Below, one piece after another: positions 14,301-24,463 of a DNA stretch of 64,000 nucleotides. Under the pieces are notes generated by a model that was given only the letters and a program-made list of their open reading frames with translations, searched no databases and was not told where the DNA came from. The position numbers and the translations under genes were made by a program. Source of the DNA: Dirofilaria immitis (lineage: Eukaryota; Nematoda; Chromadorea; Rhabditida; Onchocercidae). Within the stretch, counting starts at the first letter, position 1. Each line of letters opens with the position of its first letter. The stretch covers positions 8,992,501-9,056,500 of the forward strand of contig JAKNDB010000087.1 in assembly GCA_024305405.1 (NCBI GenBank), written 5' to 3'.

Positions 14301-15510
14301 CTTATCATTTTTTCAATTAATAGTTTGAGCTCTTTTGTCCAAAACCTTTTACCTCATATCTTTTAATTTTTCTTAACAAGAAATGATATTTAAAATTATT
14401 ATACAATTTTACATTTTCATAAGTGAGAGCTCACACTTTTCTTTATCAATTAAGATCATTTTTTTCATTATAAACTTCTCAATAATCCCAAAAGTGGTAG
14501 ATCTAATTATAATTTATGATTTAAAATTGTATGAAATAAACATCGGACTATATAAAATTTTTACGTATTAATATAAACTTTGAATCCAAATCTCTTAGCC
14601 TGAATCCCGTCTAATTAAACAACTAACTGAAAATTATTAATTTCTTAAAAATTTCTCTCTGAAAATCGAAAAAAACAACTCACTTCAGATTTGATAATCT
14701 ATAAAACAGCCAATTTTTCTTTTCATCTAATATGCCGCTGGCATGCTGCCAAAAGGATAAATCAGCGAGCCATAGTTTCATCCGCTTTTCTTTCGGGGTA
14801 AGCCACCTGCCAAACTACAATGGATACGCTCAAACAAAGTGAAAAAACGTCCAAAAGAAATTTCTTGAAAATAATTGAACATCTCAATATGCAACACACC
14901 ACTCTTCCTATTCCATTTTAATTATTTCGCTTCCATAATAGTATTATTTTATTCAGTTTCAAAAAAGCAAATATATGATCAATTAAAACTGAATCATATT
15001 TTGAAAATAAATACTCTGAAAAGACCACATGCTCGACACAATATTACGCTACGCCGTCGACTACCACATAACCGACGAACAGCTTCAATATTATGAACAT
15101 CCTTGCTATCAACTTCTGTCGAACCCAGAAGGCAGTAAACGGTATTTTGAGCGTCTGGACTTGAACAGTCGAACGCTATCTACAATTAAAATTTTAAAGT
15201 GTTGAACTGAATTTCTCTAATACGAAAATTTATGTTAAAATCTGCATTTGTAAGCAAGATAGACAATAAATATATCAAAATTAGCGCAAAAATCCGCTGA
15301 AAGTATATCCACTGACTATACTCATGCCGCAGTCTGCGAGTAAACTGATCATTGAACTTTTAGTAAGCACTTGGCGCATGCATTAATCATAAAATCACTT
15401 TTAAAATCTTTAAAATCATTTTTGAAATTTAAAATTCTTCTAAAACTTACGCTTTCATCATGTGTGTTACATTGCACATCATTGCATGTCTTCCTGATAC
15501 GGCGATTCAT
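2364..15510 (-). CDS. SHPRH: SHPRH-type SNF2 helicase / RING E3 ubiquitin ligase
   Basis: Orthologue of SHPRH, the Rad5-related nuclear ATPase that ubiquitinates PCNA at stalled forks (family knowledge). About 25 exons are readable. The first, 15451-15510, starts MNRRIRKTCN. In order: LRPYQ motif (12285-12440), Walker A MGLGKT (11353-11370), a short Cys cluster CTACSTLC/CPEC (10608-10856), motif II DEAQ (9358-9369), RING half CPIC...CAHCLCVTC (4342-4529), RING half CVVCR (up to 3887), helicase C GLNLTAANNIIFVEP (2957-3061), motif VI AIGRIDRIGQ (2621-2770) and a last exon 2364-2404 ending CEE. The RING is split by a 454-base intron. The linker-histone H15 insert of vertebrate SHPRH is not visible. 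Two frame breaks, at T run 2736-2742 and at 12303-12304, each need one extra base. Family assignment is firm; some exon edges are approximate. Confidence 0.9.
3954..4383 (+). CDS. Possible nested antisense gene for a small secreted Cys/Lys-rich peptide
   Basis: This lies on the plus strand, almost filling the intron that splits the SHPRH RING. A TTTTTATCAG acceptor ends at 3945, nine bases before ATG 3954. Exon 1 (3954-4067) encodes 38 residues beginning MLNCCIIILLMTQINIKC, signal-peptide-like, and stops at a perfect GTAAGT donor. An acceptor TTTAATATAG ends at 4169. Read straight through, the product ends after HQKCEL, giving a peptide of 44 residues. A second frame from 4180 to 4383 is open for 67 codons and holds a lysine-rich helical stretch with further cysteines. 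Reaching it needs a gain of two bases or a loss of one, for example in the A run 4174-4178. No family recognised. It may also be chance in AT-rich intron sequence. Confidence 0.3.
12725..12900. repeat. Degenerate tandem repeat, about 63-base unit, three copies
   Basis: Three diverged units start near 12725, 12787 and 12851. Each opens with a TATAATCAT-like block and closes with an ATCATT-rich block. They sit in an SHPRH intron between the exon at 12285-12440 and the exon at 13442-13614. No coding role is evident. Confidence 0.55.
14152..14454 (+). repeat. Pair of 72-base direct repeats, each opening an ATG frame behind a 3' splice-like site
   Basis: Copy A is 14152-14223 and copy B is 14383-14454, in an SHPRH intron on the opposite strand to the gene. 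By eye 62 of 72 positions agree, with no gaps. Each begins MIFKIIIQF followed by a hydrophobic run, and each has a T-rich stretch ending in AG just upstream (TTTTTTTAG for A, TTCTTAACAAG for B). Copy A ends at AAG followed by GTAAAT, a good donor. Copy B has lost that donor and stays open to 14571. They could be duplicated signal-peptide exons of a small nested gene, or remnants of a repeat. Product unknown. Confidence 0.4.
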
Positions 15511-16441
15511 ATGATAAAACAATAATGATACCTGTAATAAACATTTATTCATTAAATTCAGCTGTCAAAGACGATTTCCGCGTCGAAAAATTACTTGAAC
15601 TATTTCCGTTTGTAAAATATCTAATAAATGCTGCATAGGCTTGAACAAGAATGTTGCAAATTAAAAATTCATTAAGAAAACTTTAAAATTATGCAATAAT
15701 ATATCAACTTTGCAAAACCTTAAGACATATCATGCAGTTAAAAACAAATACAATAGGTAAAATATTTGAAGATTTGTAATCTTATAAAAATCGTAAAAAT
15801 TTCACAATAAAATGAAGTATTTCAAGCAACATTCAGAAGTTAAAAATTCTTCAACGTTTTTAAGTCAGATTTTGCTGTTTCTTACAATTACTGTAAAGAT
15901 ATATAGTAAGGCTCAGATCCTAACTTTCAACATACAATATTTCACTTTATTTTTCTATTCAATAATCATTTCTTTCTTACAAATGAATAACGTTTATCTG
16001 TAAATATATTTCATCTAAATCTATTATTGAAGCAACAATCTTCATCCTTTAATCTTTTAAAATTGAAAACTTATTAAGCCAAAAATTCCCATAAATCAGG
16101 ATCTATCTGAAAAAAGAAAAGAAAACTAGGAGAGAATTTGAAAATTCAAAATAAAATTCGGAATTATCCAAAGAATTTAATATGATGAATACACATCATA
16201 ATAATAAGGCCAAATGTAATTATCGAGCTATTATTTTTATTCGGCCTTAACAAACATTTCTATGTCATAGTGATCATTTAGCATGAAAAAATTGTTAGAC
16301 TTTAATTTTCAAAGGGAAAGCCAGAAAATCTGGAAATGAAAAATACAAATCGAAGATCGCAGAAGATTAAAAATTCTGAAGATTTAAATAGAAATTCAGA
16401 ATTATCTCAAAGAAAACGAAATCTTTAGAAGAATGGGAAAT
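15511..16441. other. Gap between the RCC1-repeat gene and SHPRH
   Basis: Both flanking genes run on the minus strand. A TTTATTACAG acceptor (minus strand) lies about 20 bases upstream of the SHPRH start codon at 15510, compatible with trans-splicing. No conserved coding sequence was seen; the open frame at 15812-16003 resembles no protein I know. TTTATT at 16236-16241 could be the polyadenylation signal of the RCC1-repeat gene. The spacing does not exclude an operon. Confidence 0.4.
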
Positions 16442-17430
16442 TCAGATCATAGTAGTGGTGCCAAGAGTGAGTATCGACTGATCAGTTCGTCTTAACAAAG
16501 TACTATTCCCGTGGGCGGCAATGCTGATTATATTATCGTCGATATTCAACGGTACAGGTATATCCAGAATTTCTCCAATTCCACAGCAATCATTCAGTTG
16601 CCCATATTTATTCCATCCCCACAGATATACATCACCATCATCGGTTAACGCAACACTATGCCATCCACCACATGCCACCTGGATTACTATCAAAGGGCTC
16701 AAATATTCCACTAATCTTGGCTGCTGCTCACATTCCAGTGTACCATGGCCAAGTTCACCTCGGCTTCCTGTACCCATACTATAAACATTACCATTTGTAG
16801 TTAAAATCAATATATGATCGTTGCCAGCAGAAAGTTGTCGAATGGACTGAATGGATCCAAACTGCAATAGCTGAAAATCATTAATCTTATTATCGGTGAA
16901 AATTCGATAGAACGATGGTTCATTGCTAGGTGTATTTCTTGCCAAGAAACACGATCGACTGGTAGCACAAATGAGGAATCTTCAACTTCGTTCAAAGCTG
17001 ATTTTATCATCTTTCTAGATTGCCTCATTTTGTAGTGAGTCAATTCTGGTATTTGGCCATCATTACAGTCCACTTTTCCATTCATTGATTCTATTTCCAC
17101 AACGACATTTATGAGATGCTCAAATTTGTGATTTTCTGGAATGGTGTTTAAATTGAGGGAATAAACGAAAGATGAATCTATGCGTAGGACGTAGACGCGA
17201 TGATATGATGGTACCAAGCCGAAAATGTAATTATGAGTGAAACATATGTTTTTGATTATACCATCCACTTGGATTCGAAATATCCTTTGAAGAAGATAAT
17301 TTTGCAGGATAATTCGCGATTTTGCAATATTTCGTCGAATTTCGATGGTACCAAAATATGCAACAAATATTTCACATTGTTCATCTGGCATGTTTTGATT
17401 CAACATACTGAAATTAATGAAACTTTCCAC
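16442..17430 (-). CDS. RCCD1: RCC1-repeat protein, RCCD1-like
   Basis: A single-exon gene of about 330 residues starting MESFINFSML at 17430. The C-terminal half carries RCC1 blades: GNDHILILTTNGNVYSMG, GELGHGTLE, then ACGGWHSVALTDDGDVYLWG with WNKYGQL. The order FYR, GHGTLE, GGWHS, WGWN.GQL matches RCCD1, a partner of the demethylase KDM8 in vertebrate chromatin (family knowledge). The N-terminal half is poorly conserved. The reading frame breaks between LPVDRV and ARNTPSNEP near 16946-16960. One extra T in the coding-strand GTTTC (A run 16947-16949) would join the halves. The end is short: the last blade seen in mammals is missing after the stop at 16442. It diverges from the NUDT9 gene. 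RCCD1 rather than another RCC1 protein is likely, not certain. Confidence 0.75.
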
Positions 17431-17881
17431 TTATTCTTGTATAAATATTAATCTGATATTATATTTTTTGAAAACCAAAAAAATGAAAATATGTATGCAA
17501 TATTTTGTTATTTCATTCAGTGAATTTCTTTGTTATTATTTAATAAACAATTATTATTATTATTTACTCATTTTAATTTCAAATAACATATATCCAGCAC
17601 TCGCTTACTTAATTATAATTAGTCCAGGCTTTTCTACATTTCTTGACACTAATTATTAGAGCTTTATGCTCCAATCATTCATCAATCTCGACAATAAACA
17701 GACGTAAAGGAAAAAATTCAACTGAAATATGAAATAATTTATTTACAGGCCATCATTTATCAAAAGTATTCATTTGCAACCTTTTTCAACTTATTGGCTG
17801 TTCCGGTAAAAGTGTGTATTTATTTTTAAGAATTTAATCTTCAGATCACAGATCAGTTATGATTAGCTTTTGGTTAAAATT
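17431..17881. promoter_or_regulatory. Shared divergent 5' region of the RCC1-repeat and NUDT9 genes
   Basis: About 450 bases separate the two divergent start codons, so promoters for both must lie here or close by. A strong TTTAATCTTCAG acceptor ends at 17844 on the plus strand and probably receives a spliced leader for the NUDT9 gene. No TATA box or other factor site could be assigned with confidence in this AT-rich sequence. Confidence 0.4.
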
Positions 17882-19661
17882 ATGCTATCACAAATTATAT
17901 CAGTAGATCACAAAACGATATGTTTCATAATGCTTATCGCCAATATTGGATTTATTCGTTTTATTACGAATTCCAGACCAGTTATGAATTCAAAAATGCA
18001 TTATAAATGTCGAAATATAGGTTCGTCGTTTTTTTGTTACTTCTCGACATTAAATCAATTCCTATGTATTTTTAGCACCAAATTGTAATTAATCCAAACT
18101 TTTTCAATATTTCTTAATGATAAGAATGATGAATTGCAGAATTGCTATATTTTCATGAATGATATATTATTATCATTTATTTTTCGAATGAGCTGCTTGC
18201 TTTTGATTCAACAACTAATTTGATTGATATTGATATTGTTCCTCTTTATACCATGCAATAAACAAATAAATTTAAAATGAAAAATTAAGCATCAATTTAG
18301 AAAGAAAATTTCATACAATTATTTTAGAAGTGGCGATATATTTGTCCATATTTTACTTCTATTATTTTTAAGCCGGTAATAGAAATAGTAATAGTAGTAA
18401 TAATAATAATAATTAATAATGATGATGATGAATTATATATGTATATATCTTGAATAAAATCCAGAAAATAGATTTATATGTTTTTAAATGTCAATATGCT
18501 TCTTCGAAATGTTTTGAACAAGCATGACGTAGCGTTTGCATGTAATTTGTATAAATTATGTAAAATTTCATGACTGCTCGATAATTTTTTATTTTGTTCT
18601 AGAAAAACCGTATCTACGTAGTGATATCTATCGCTTAAAAGTACCAGATGATAAGGTCAAATGGGAAGTTGCCTGGCCGGAATATGCACCACAAGACTTT
18701 ACCAGTTTAGCAGCTATCGATAAACCGTGGGCAGATTCAAATGATTTCAAAAATGGGAAATTCAAGTGGAACGATGTTGATGAATTAATCAATCGACTTT
18801 CTTATATGGGGTAATCATTTATTCAATTATTTATGATGTCTATGATATTTTATCATAAAACTCAAGAAAAACGAGTAATCAAATTAAAATGTTGCGGTTG
18901 TTTTTTTTTTTTTTTAAATTAATTCAGAAAATATAATTTGGATAAAACTGGACGACCACTGAATCCGATAGGACGAACTGGATTACGAGGACGTGGAGTT
19001 TTGGGAAGATGGGGACCAAATCATGCTGCAGATCCAATCGTAAGTCGGTTCCATTATGGACGATTACAGTTTGTTGGAATCTCTCGGCGAGATTCCGGTG
19101 AATGGGCCATTCCAGGAGGTATGGTGGATGCTGGTGAAGATGTACGGGAAACGTTGAAAAGGTTAATTTTAATTTTATGATTTTTCGAAATGAAAAAATT
19201 TCCAATATTTCAGAGAGTTTATGGAAGAGGCACTGGGCGGCAAAAAGTATCCAGAATTGGATATGTTTTGGCGTAAAGGTGTGAGAGCTATATCGTGGCT
19301 ATGTGGATGATCCACGTAATACTGATAATGCATGGATAGAAACGGTTGCCGTTAATTTTCATGATAGTGATGGCTGTTTAAACAATGTCACGCTTAAAGT
19401 AAGGATGTTTGATGATTGATTTAATAATATCGGAAACAATAGCAAAAAATGGTTTCAGAATCCCAGTTACTTTAATTCAGTTTTATTTAAATTCGAAATT
19501 ATTTTGCTTAAGATGAACACCGCAGATTTATGAATGATGTAGATTTTCAGGCCGGAGACGATGCAATTAAATTACGGTGGATTACCGTTTCAATGGGTGA
19601 AAAATTATATGCATCTCATGAAGAATTCATAAATTTGCTTGCTCAGCATCATAGTGTATAA
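17882..19661 (+). CDS. ndx-9: NUDT9-type ADP-ribose pyrophosphatase
   Basis: A Nudix hydrolase that splits ADP-ribose into AMP and ribose 5-phosphate (family knowledge). Five exons: 17882-18020, 18603-18810, 18928-19161, 19214-19398, 19551-19661, giving about 290 residues against 350 in man. Exon 1 ends MHYKCRNI, the conserved block before [18 protein letters not shown]; its hydrophobic start may be an organelle signal. [21 protein letters not shown] follows. The Nudix box runs from GGMVDAGED to REFMEEA with its REF-EE core intact, unlike the inactive RIL form in vertebrate TRPM2. YASHEEF is near the end. The frame breaks at 19287-19293, between KGVRA and [10 protein letters not shown]; two extra bases (one more TA) or one fewer would mend it. 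An upstream ATG at 17859 would also need one extra base. Splice phases agree otherwise. Confidence 0.88.
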
Positions 19662-20300
19662 AATTAGATTTTTATCATTTCAATGATTCCTATAAAGTTA
19701 CAGTGATAAAAATATCTATAAATTGAAGATAAAAAAATATCATTATGCAGATCATTACGTTACTTCGACTTTCTACATATTTTATCATTTCATCAATCTT
19801 CTTTTATAAGTGAAGGATTTATATAAAAATCAAGGAGTTTAAAGGAATTCTCTTTCAAGTCGTCATTGATGCTTTCAAAAACGAGGCCTTGCTCCATTGC
19901 ATTGGTTAACTAAATGAATTATGGATTTAAAGTTACCTGTACAATTTTTCTATTTAAATGGTGAGGCGTAAAGATACTGGGAGCTTAAGGGACTAGTGAT
20001 TTTCATTGTTGCCGATCAGAGTAGCATTGTTATGTTGTCTGCGATATACCGATATATAGTTACGCTGTGCATAGTGGACGTTGCGGGTTGTGGTTCGGTG
20101 CTGTGGGGTTTGTTACCGCTGCTGTGATTTTGCTTTGGGATGTCTGGATTTAGATACGACATTCTGAAACAATAAGTGGCACGAGAGAGTAGGCTGCGAT
20201 GGGCTTATCTTTTTTTGGGCTATTGTAATTGTAAATGAAATTAAAAGGAACTTAATTTTTGTGCTTGAAGAGATTAAATAAATATACAACATTATCAGCA
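19662..20300. promoter_or_regulatory. Intergenic region holding the SRSF2 5' region
   Basis: A block at about 19960-20160 is clearly richer in G and T than its surroundings and may be promoter or untranslated leader. An ATTATCAG acceptor ends at 20298, two bases before ATG 20301, typical of a trans-splice site. No protein-coding frame is convincing. Confidence 0.4.
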
Positions 20301-22598
20301 ATGAGTAGAAGACCTGGACCACCGTCGATCGATGGATTATATTCTCTTAAGGTATCTTTAATTTGTTCTGTATATATTGACAAAATATGTTTCGTTAGTG
20401 AAGACGATAAATTATCAGTGATCCATATACTTTGTTGCTTATTTTGAAACATTTTCCTGTATATTAGTGTTGAGAGATAGACTTCTTAGTGTAAAATCAG
20501 GTTTATGGATAAACATAAAATGCAACGAATTTTTTCCTAACTATGGTATTCAGTTATATTTGGCATTTTACGGTCCACTAGCTTTAATGCTTTAAGCATT
20601 TGTAATGTGAATTATGAATTAAAAATGTTATGTTTACTTTTGCTAGACTTTTAAATTTGATTATTATAACTGATTTCCGATTTTTGTCGTATTTCAAATA
20701 TATGTCGTGATCACCTTCTTAACTGTAATAACATCTTTTTCACCGATTTCATATCACTTTATTTTAACTAAATTGATATTAATTGTATAGTTTTATGATA
20801 TTTCAAAGTTTAAAATATATTTTGTATGTATTATAGATTGATAATATATCCTATCAAACAGCGCCACAAGATTTACGTCGTTTATTCGAGAAATATGGTG
20901 AAATAGGCGATATTCACATTCCGCGTGATCGTTACACCAAACAAAGTAAAGGATTTGGGTTCGTACGCTTTTACAGTCGACGAGATGCCGAATATGCAAT
21001 GGATCGTATGGATGGACGTTGGGTTGATGGCCGCGAGATTCGTGTTGCCATGGCACGTTATGAACGTCCGATCGATGAACGTAGCCGTAATGGCGGTAGT
21101 GGTGGTTATAGAAGCAGTCGACGGTTAGTGAATTTAGACGTTTATAGATAGGATTCTGAAATTTAACAGTTATTAGTATAGGAAGATATCATATTAAGTT
21201 ACACTAATAAATAAACGTTTGCTTATATTTAACTTCTTTAATCGGAAATTTAGGATAATACTTGTGATTTTGATGATTTTTGACATAAAATCATCAAGGT
21301 GGATGATCGTTGTTAATGCATCACGCCTTATAAAGTCAGTTCTAATTTTTTGCAAAGAATAACTTGCCGAAAGTAATGAATTTGTAATTTTGAGGCGGCC
21401 GTGGTTTGCTGCTGCTGCTGTTGCTGCTGCTGCTAATCACCGAGATACAGTGTAGCTGCTGTAGCTGAAATAAAAATGCATCAAGCAAAACGGCCACATA
21501 TCAGGGGAAAATTGGCTGGCTGAGCTGCTGTTTCGTGTAGCAGTTGACTGCTGCCGTTGTTGTTGTTGTTGTTGTTGTTCTTGTCGGTGTTTTGTTGTTG
21601 GGCAGCATAGCTGTGTTTCCACTGGTCTGAACCAAAAAAAAGGGAGAATGAGAGAGAGATTCCAGTTACAAAACAAAGATTAAATTACATGCTGATTGCT
21701 GACTCTGTGTTACATTTGATGGTCAGTCAGTTTTTCGTACAAGATCGTTTTTGTGCCTTTTTTTTTCGATATAATACCGAACTCCTGTGTGGTGATGATA
21801 TCCGTGAATAGACATCTTGACTTAAAACCTAGCAATTCCAGGATTGGGTTTTTTGTCTTAATCATTTTAATTAGACAATTAGAAACTATCAAAGTATGAC
21901 ATGTTCTGCCAATATATAGGGTAATGGGCGGAGCAGCTATTAGCTTTGTTAGAAGAATTTCTTGAAATGTCATAGTCAGAATACTTTTTACCATTAAATA
22001 GTATGATGAATTTACTCGGCATTTCGAAAGCAGCAAAGCGAGAAAAAATAAAATTTATGCCTACCTTGGTCGAACTAAAACAAAATGAAGTGTAAAGGAC
22101 AGTGCGAACGAAACTGCGATAGTGCGAATGGACTGGTCTTTAAATCATTAAGAATATGGATTTATTGAGATTGACGGATCTGATGAACTAATGATGTCTT
22201 ATTTCTTAGTGCTAATAGATAAAGCAAGTTTATTTCACAAAAAAGATATTTTGTATGTATTTATTAGTGAGACTATCGACACTGCTAACATTTGTCAATT
22301 TTTTCAACAAGTAATGTTTTTCAGTTCTCGGTCGCGCTCACGTTCACGATCACCACGACGTCGACGTTCCTCAACACGAAGCCGTAGTGGTTCACGATAT
22401 AATGAAAGACGATCAGTTTCACGTGGTCGTAGTGTTTCACATGACAGATCACCAGTATCTCGAAGATCTGCAAACTCAAGCAGCCCACCACCCAGAAATG
22501 TCTCTCGAAGTCCACCACCTCGTGATTCTCGTAGTCCTGTGACGCGTGATCGAGATAGACTTGATGATGCATCAAATGGGAATGATACTAATTATTAA
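20301..22598 (+). CDS. rsp-4: SR splicing factor SRSF2/SC35 (rsp-4 type)
   Basis: An SR protein that binds exonic enhancers and recruits spliceosome parts in the nucleus. Three exons: 20301-20351, 20837-21123, 22325-22598, joining cleanly to 203 residues. Residues 1-17 form a short leader. The RNA-recognition motif follows, with RNP2 IDNISY (18-23) and RNP1 KGFGFVRF (55-62); the stretch [20 protein letters not shown] is typical of SRSF2. A glycine-rich hinge leads to an RS domain of many RS/SR repeats and SPPPR blocks. The protein ends NDTNY. The start is fixed by the acceptor two bases upstream. Intron 2 is 1.2 kb and unusually structured (separate entries), which fits self-regulation by unproductive splicing known for this family, but that is inference. 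No frame damage was seen. Confidence 0.95.
21408..21579 (+). repeat. CTG and TTG triplet repeats in SRSF2 intron 2
   Basis: GCT repeats with one GTT interruption run 21408-21434, and a pure GTT run covers 21556-21579. They lie in a GC-richer island, roughly 21385-21640, inside an otherwise AT-rich intron. In RNA they would be CUG and GUU tracts. On the minus strand they create a glutamine-rich frame that I do not believe is a gene. Confidence 0.75.
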
Positions 22599-22683
22599 TT
22601 TGTTTATGTTTTGATTTTGAGCAAAATTTTACCTGAATGGAAGTTTTGTTTTGTTAGTTTTATTTCTTTTTCTTTTAAGGAGC

Positions 22684-22709
22684 AAAAATGTTTCTACGGA
22701 AACATTTTT
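22684..22709 (+). promoter_or_regulatory. Perfect 11-bp hairpin with UACG tetraloop in the SRSF2 3' UTR
   Basis: AAAAATGTTTC (22684-22694) pairs perfectly with GAAACATTTTT (22699-22709) around the loop TACG (95-98). In RNA the loop is closed by C-G, giving C(UACG)G, a member of the very stable UNCG tetraloop class. It lies 86 bases after the stop codon and 25 bases before the AATAAA at 22735-22740. Confidence 0.8.
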
Positions 22710-22734
22710 CATACAAACAAACGTATATTATGCT

Positions 22735-22740
22735 AATAAA
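22735..22740 (+). terminator. Polyadenylation signal of the SRSF2 gene
   Basis: AATAAA, 137 bases after the stop codon and just behind the hairpin. The position fits a short nematode 3' UTR. Confidence 0.6.
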
Positions 22741-24463
22741 TTGACATTAAAAGTAAAGCTGTTGAGCCACCGCATAGATCAATGAATTTTTTATTACATG
22801 AGATACTACAGAGAAATGCAGTTATCAAACCTTCGGATCTAAAACTGACCTTGAGTATTTCATTGGTTTTTCAAATTTTCCATTTTCAAAACCTTCTGTT
22901 TCTGAGATTCTTTTTACTCGTATCTTCATATGATCATTCAACGAATATCGTTTAAATAAAAATAAAATTATTTAATGGAATGTAGAAACATCGCCCTAAA
23001 GATGGATTGTTTCGAAATTCAACACAAGCAGAAATTTGCCCAGTAAAAACGCATAATGGATCTGCGTTGTGGTGTCCCATTTTGTTTGTTTTTCACAATT
23101 GAAATTTCTTTGAATTCATTTCTTTAATTTATAGACAAATTCCGTGAACTTGCTTCCTCTATAAATTATTTTTCACTCCATACAAATTTATTTGTATTTT
23201 CTGAGCTAATGCGTAACAGTGGATGAGGGATACGATTGATGCATTTTCCTTGTGAGAAACCCGGTGGAGAGTCAATCGTTCTACAACGTTAAGGAACAGA
23301 ACATGTTCTGGTACATCGTGATGTAGAACTAATTTGCACATCCTAGCTATCTTTCAATGTTTATATATCCTCTGAAGAATACTGAAATTACAACCTGCAA
23401 CTATTAATTGATTAACACTTTTATGAATTCATATTGGTTTCCTTCCAAACGCAATTGGTTTACATCAATATCATATTAGTTATACTATATCCTGATTAAA
23501 TCTTGAAAAATGGAGGACGAAGATTTTGTATCAGATTCATTACAGTGGTCAGAACATGTCACTTGAATCATCCAAATTTTGGATCTGCTTGTGTATCTTT
23601 TCGTATTGGTTATCTGCAAATTTGGAGAAATAATTGGTAAATGATTCGGATTGATTATTACGCCTGATATAGTTGATAAGGTGATCATTCGAAGAAATTA
23701 TCAACAGTGAATATTTGAATATTTTTGTTTAATATTTGTTAATTGAGTTGTTGATGCTTTTAATTTATTTTATGATGGTAAATAAGGAAACTTTTGTGTA
23801 TGTTATCAAGAAAGACATTTACTCTATTTGAGTGTAATCAGACTATAAAATTATTGAGAGTAACTTTATAGTTTAATTCACAAATGAAATAATATAGTGT
23901 AATTAAAAAACCATATTAAATAAATAGACAACAGTTTGAAAAAAAAGTTGGTAAAGTAGGTTTTTTTTTCCTCGGTACGATTGATAATACGGCATGGCAG
24001 AAATGAATTAATAACTAGTAAATGAAGAAGAGTTATCAGATAAATACGTCCAGAAGTTGTAGTTCATTATCTGACTCTGAATCGATTATTTTGTATGATG
24101 CCTGAAAATAAATTAATTCAAGACACTGAATTATATTTGGGTATAAATACTAAAAGAATGAACTTAAAAGCTAGAAATTTGATCTTTGTTCTATTACGAT
24201 CATTCTCCATAACTAATAATATTTTATACTTTATCTTCTATTTAAGTTTAATGTGTTAGCATGATTTTTGTTTATTGTTAAGGAAAATTAATTATCGATT
24301 ATTTTCATCTTTGATTCCTTGCTTTCTTGATTCAACAGCTACCAAAAATATGAAGCATACACTGATAAATGCTGAGTGATAAATGCTTGAGCTATTATTT
24401 TAACGCTGAACTATTATGATCTATCGATCCTTTTTAGATAAATAATCCGAATATATTTAGATA
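22741..24463. other. Convergent intergenic region with GC-richer islands
   Basis: This lies between the 3' ends of SRSF2 (+) and the apolipophorin (-). Most is AT-rich. Two islands, about 22980-23075 and 23200-23340, are richer in GC and have long open stretches on both strands, for example minus-strand ATG GGA CAC near 23070 and plus-strand AEICPVKTHNGSALWCP. None assembles into a recognisable protein. TTTATT at 24271-24276 (AATAAA on the minus strand) may end the apolipophorin transcript. Confidence 0.35.

Noticed and set aside
16201..16256. AGGCC...GGCCT inverted repeat downstream of the RCC1-repeat gene
   Set aside because: Only about six pairs with a loop of some thirty bases; too weak to support a functional claim.
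16807..16945. Two overlapping frames read as two separate RCC1-region genes
   Set aside because: Homology runs from one frame into the other, so a single broken frame is the simpler reading.
21437..21676. Glutamine-rich minus-strand frame
   Set aside because: It is the reverse reading of the CTG/GTT triplet tracts and shows no other protein feature.
21710..22036. 108-codon open frame on the minus strand inside SRSF2 intron 2
   Set aside because: No recognisable motif, no splice or trans-splice signal at its start, and it lies in the intron of a well-supported gene. Probably chance, though long for this base composition.
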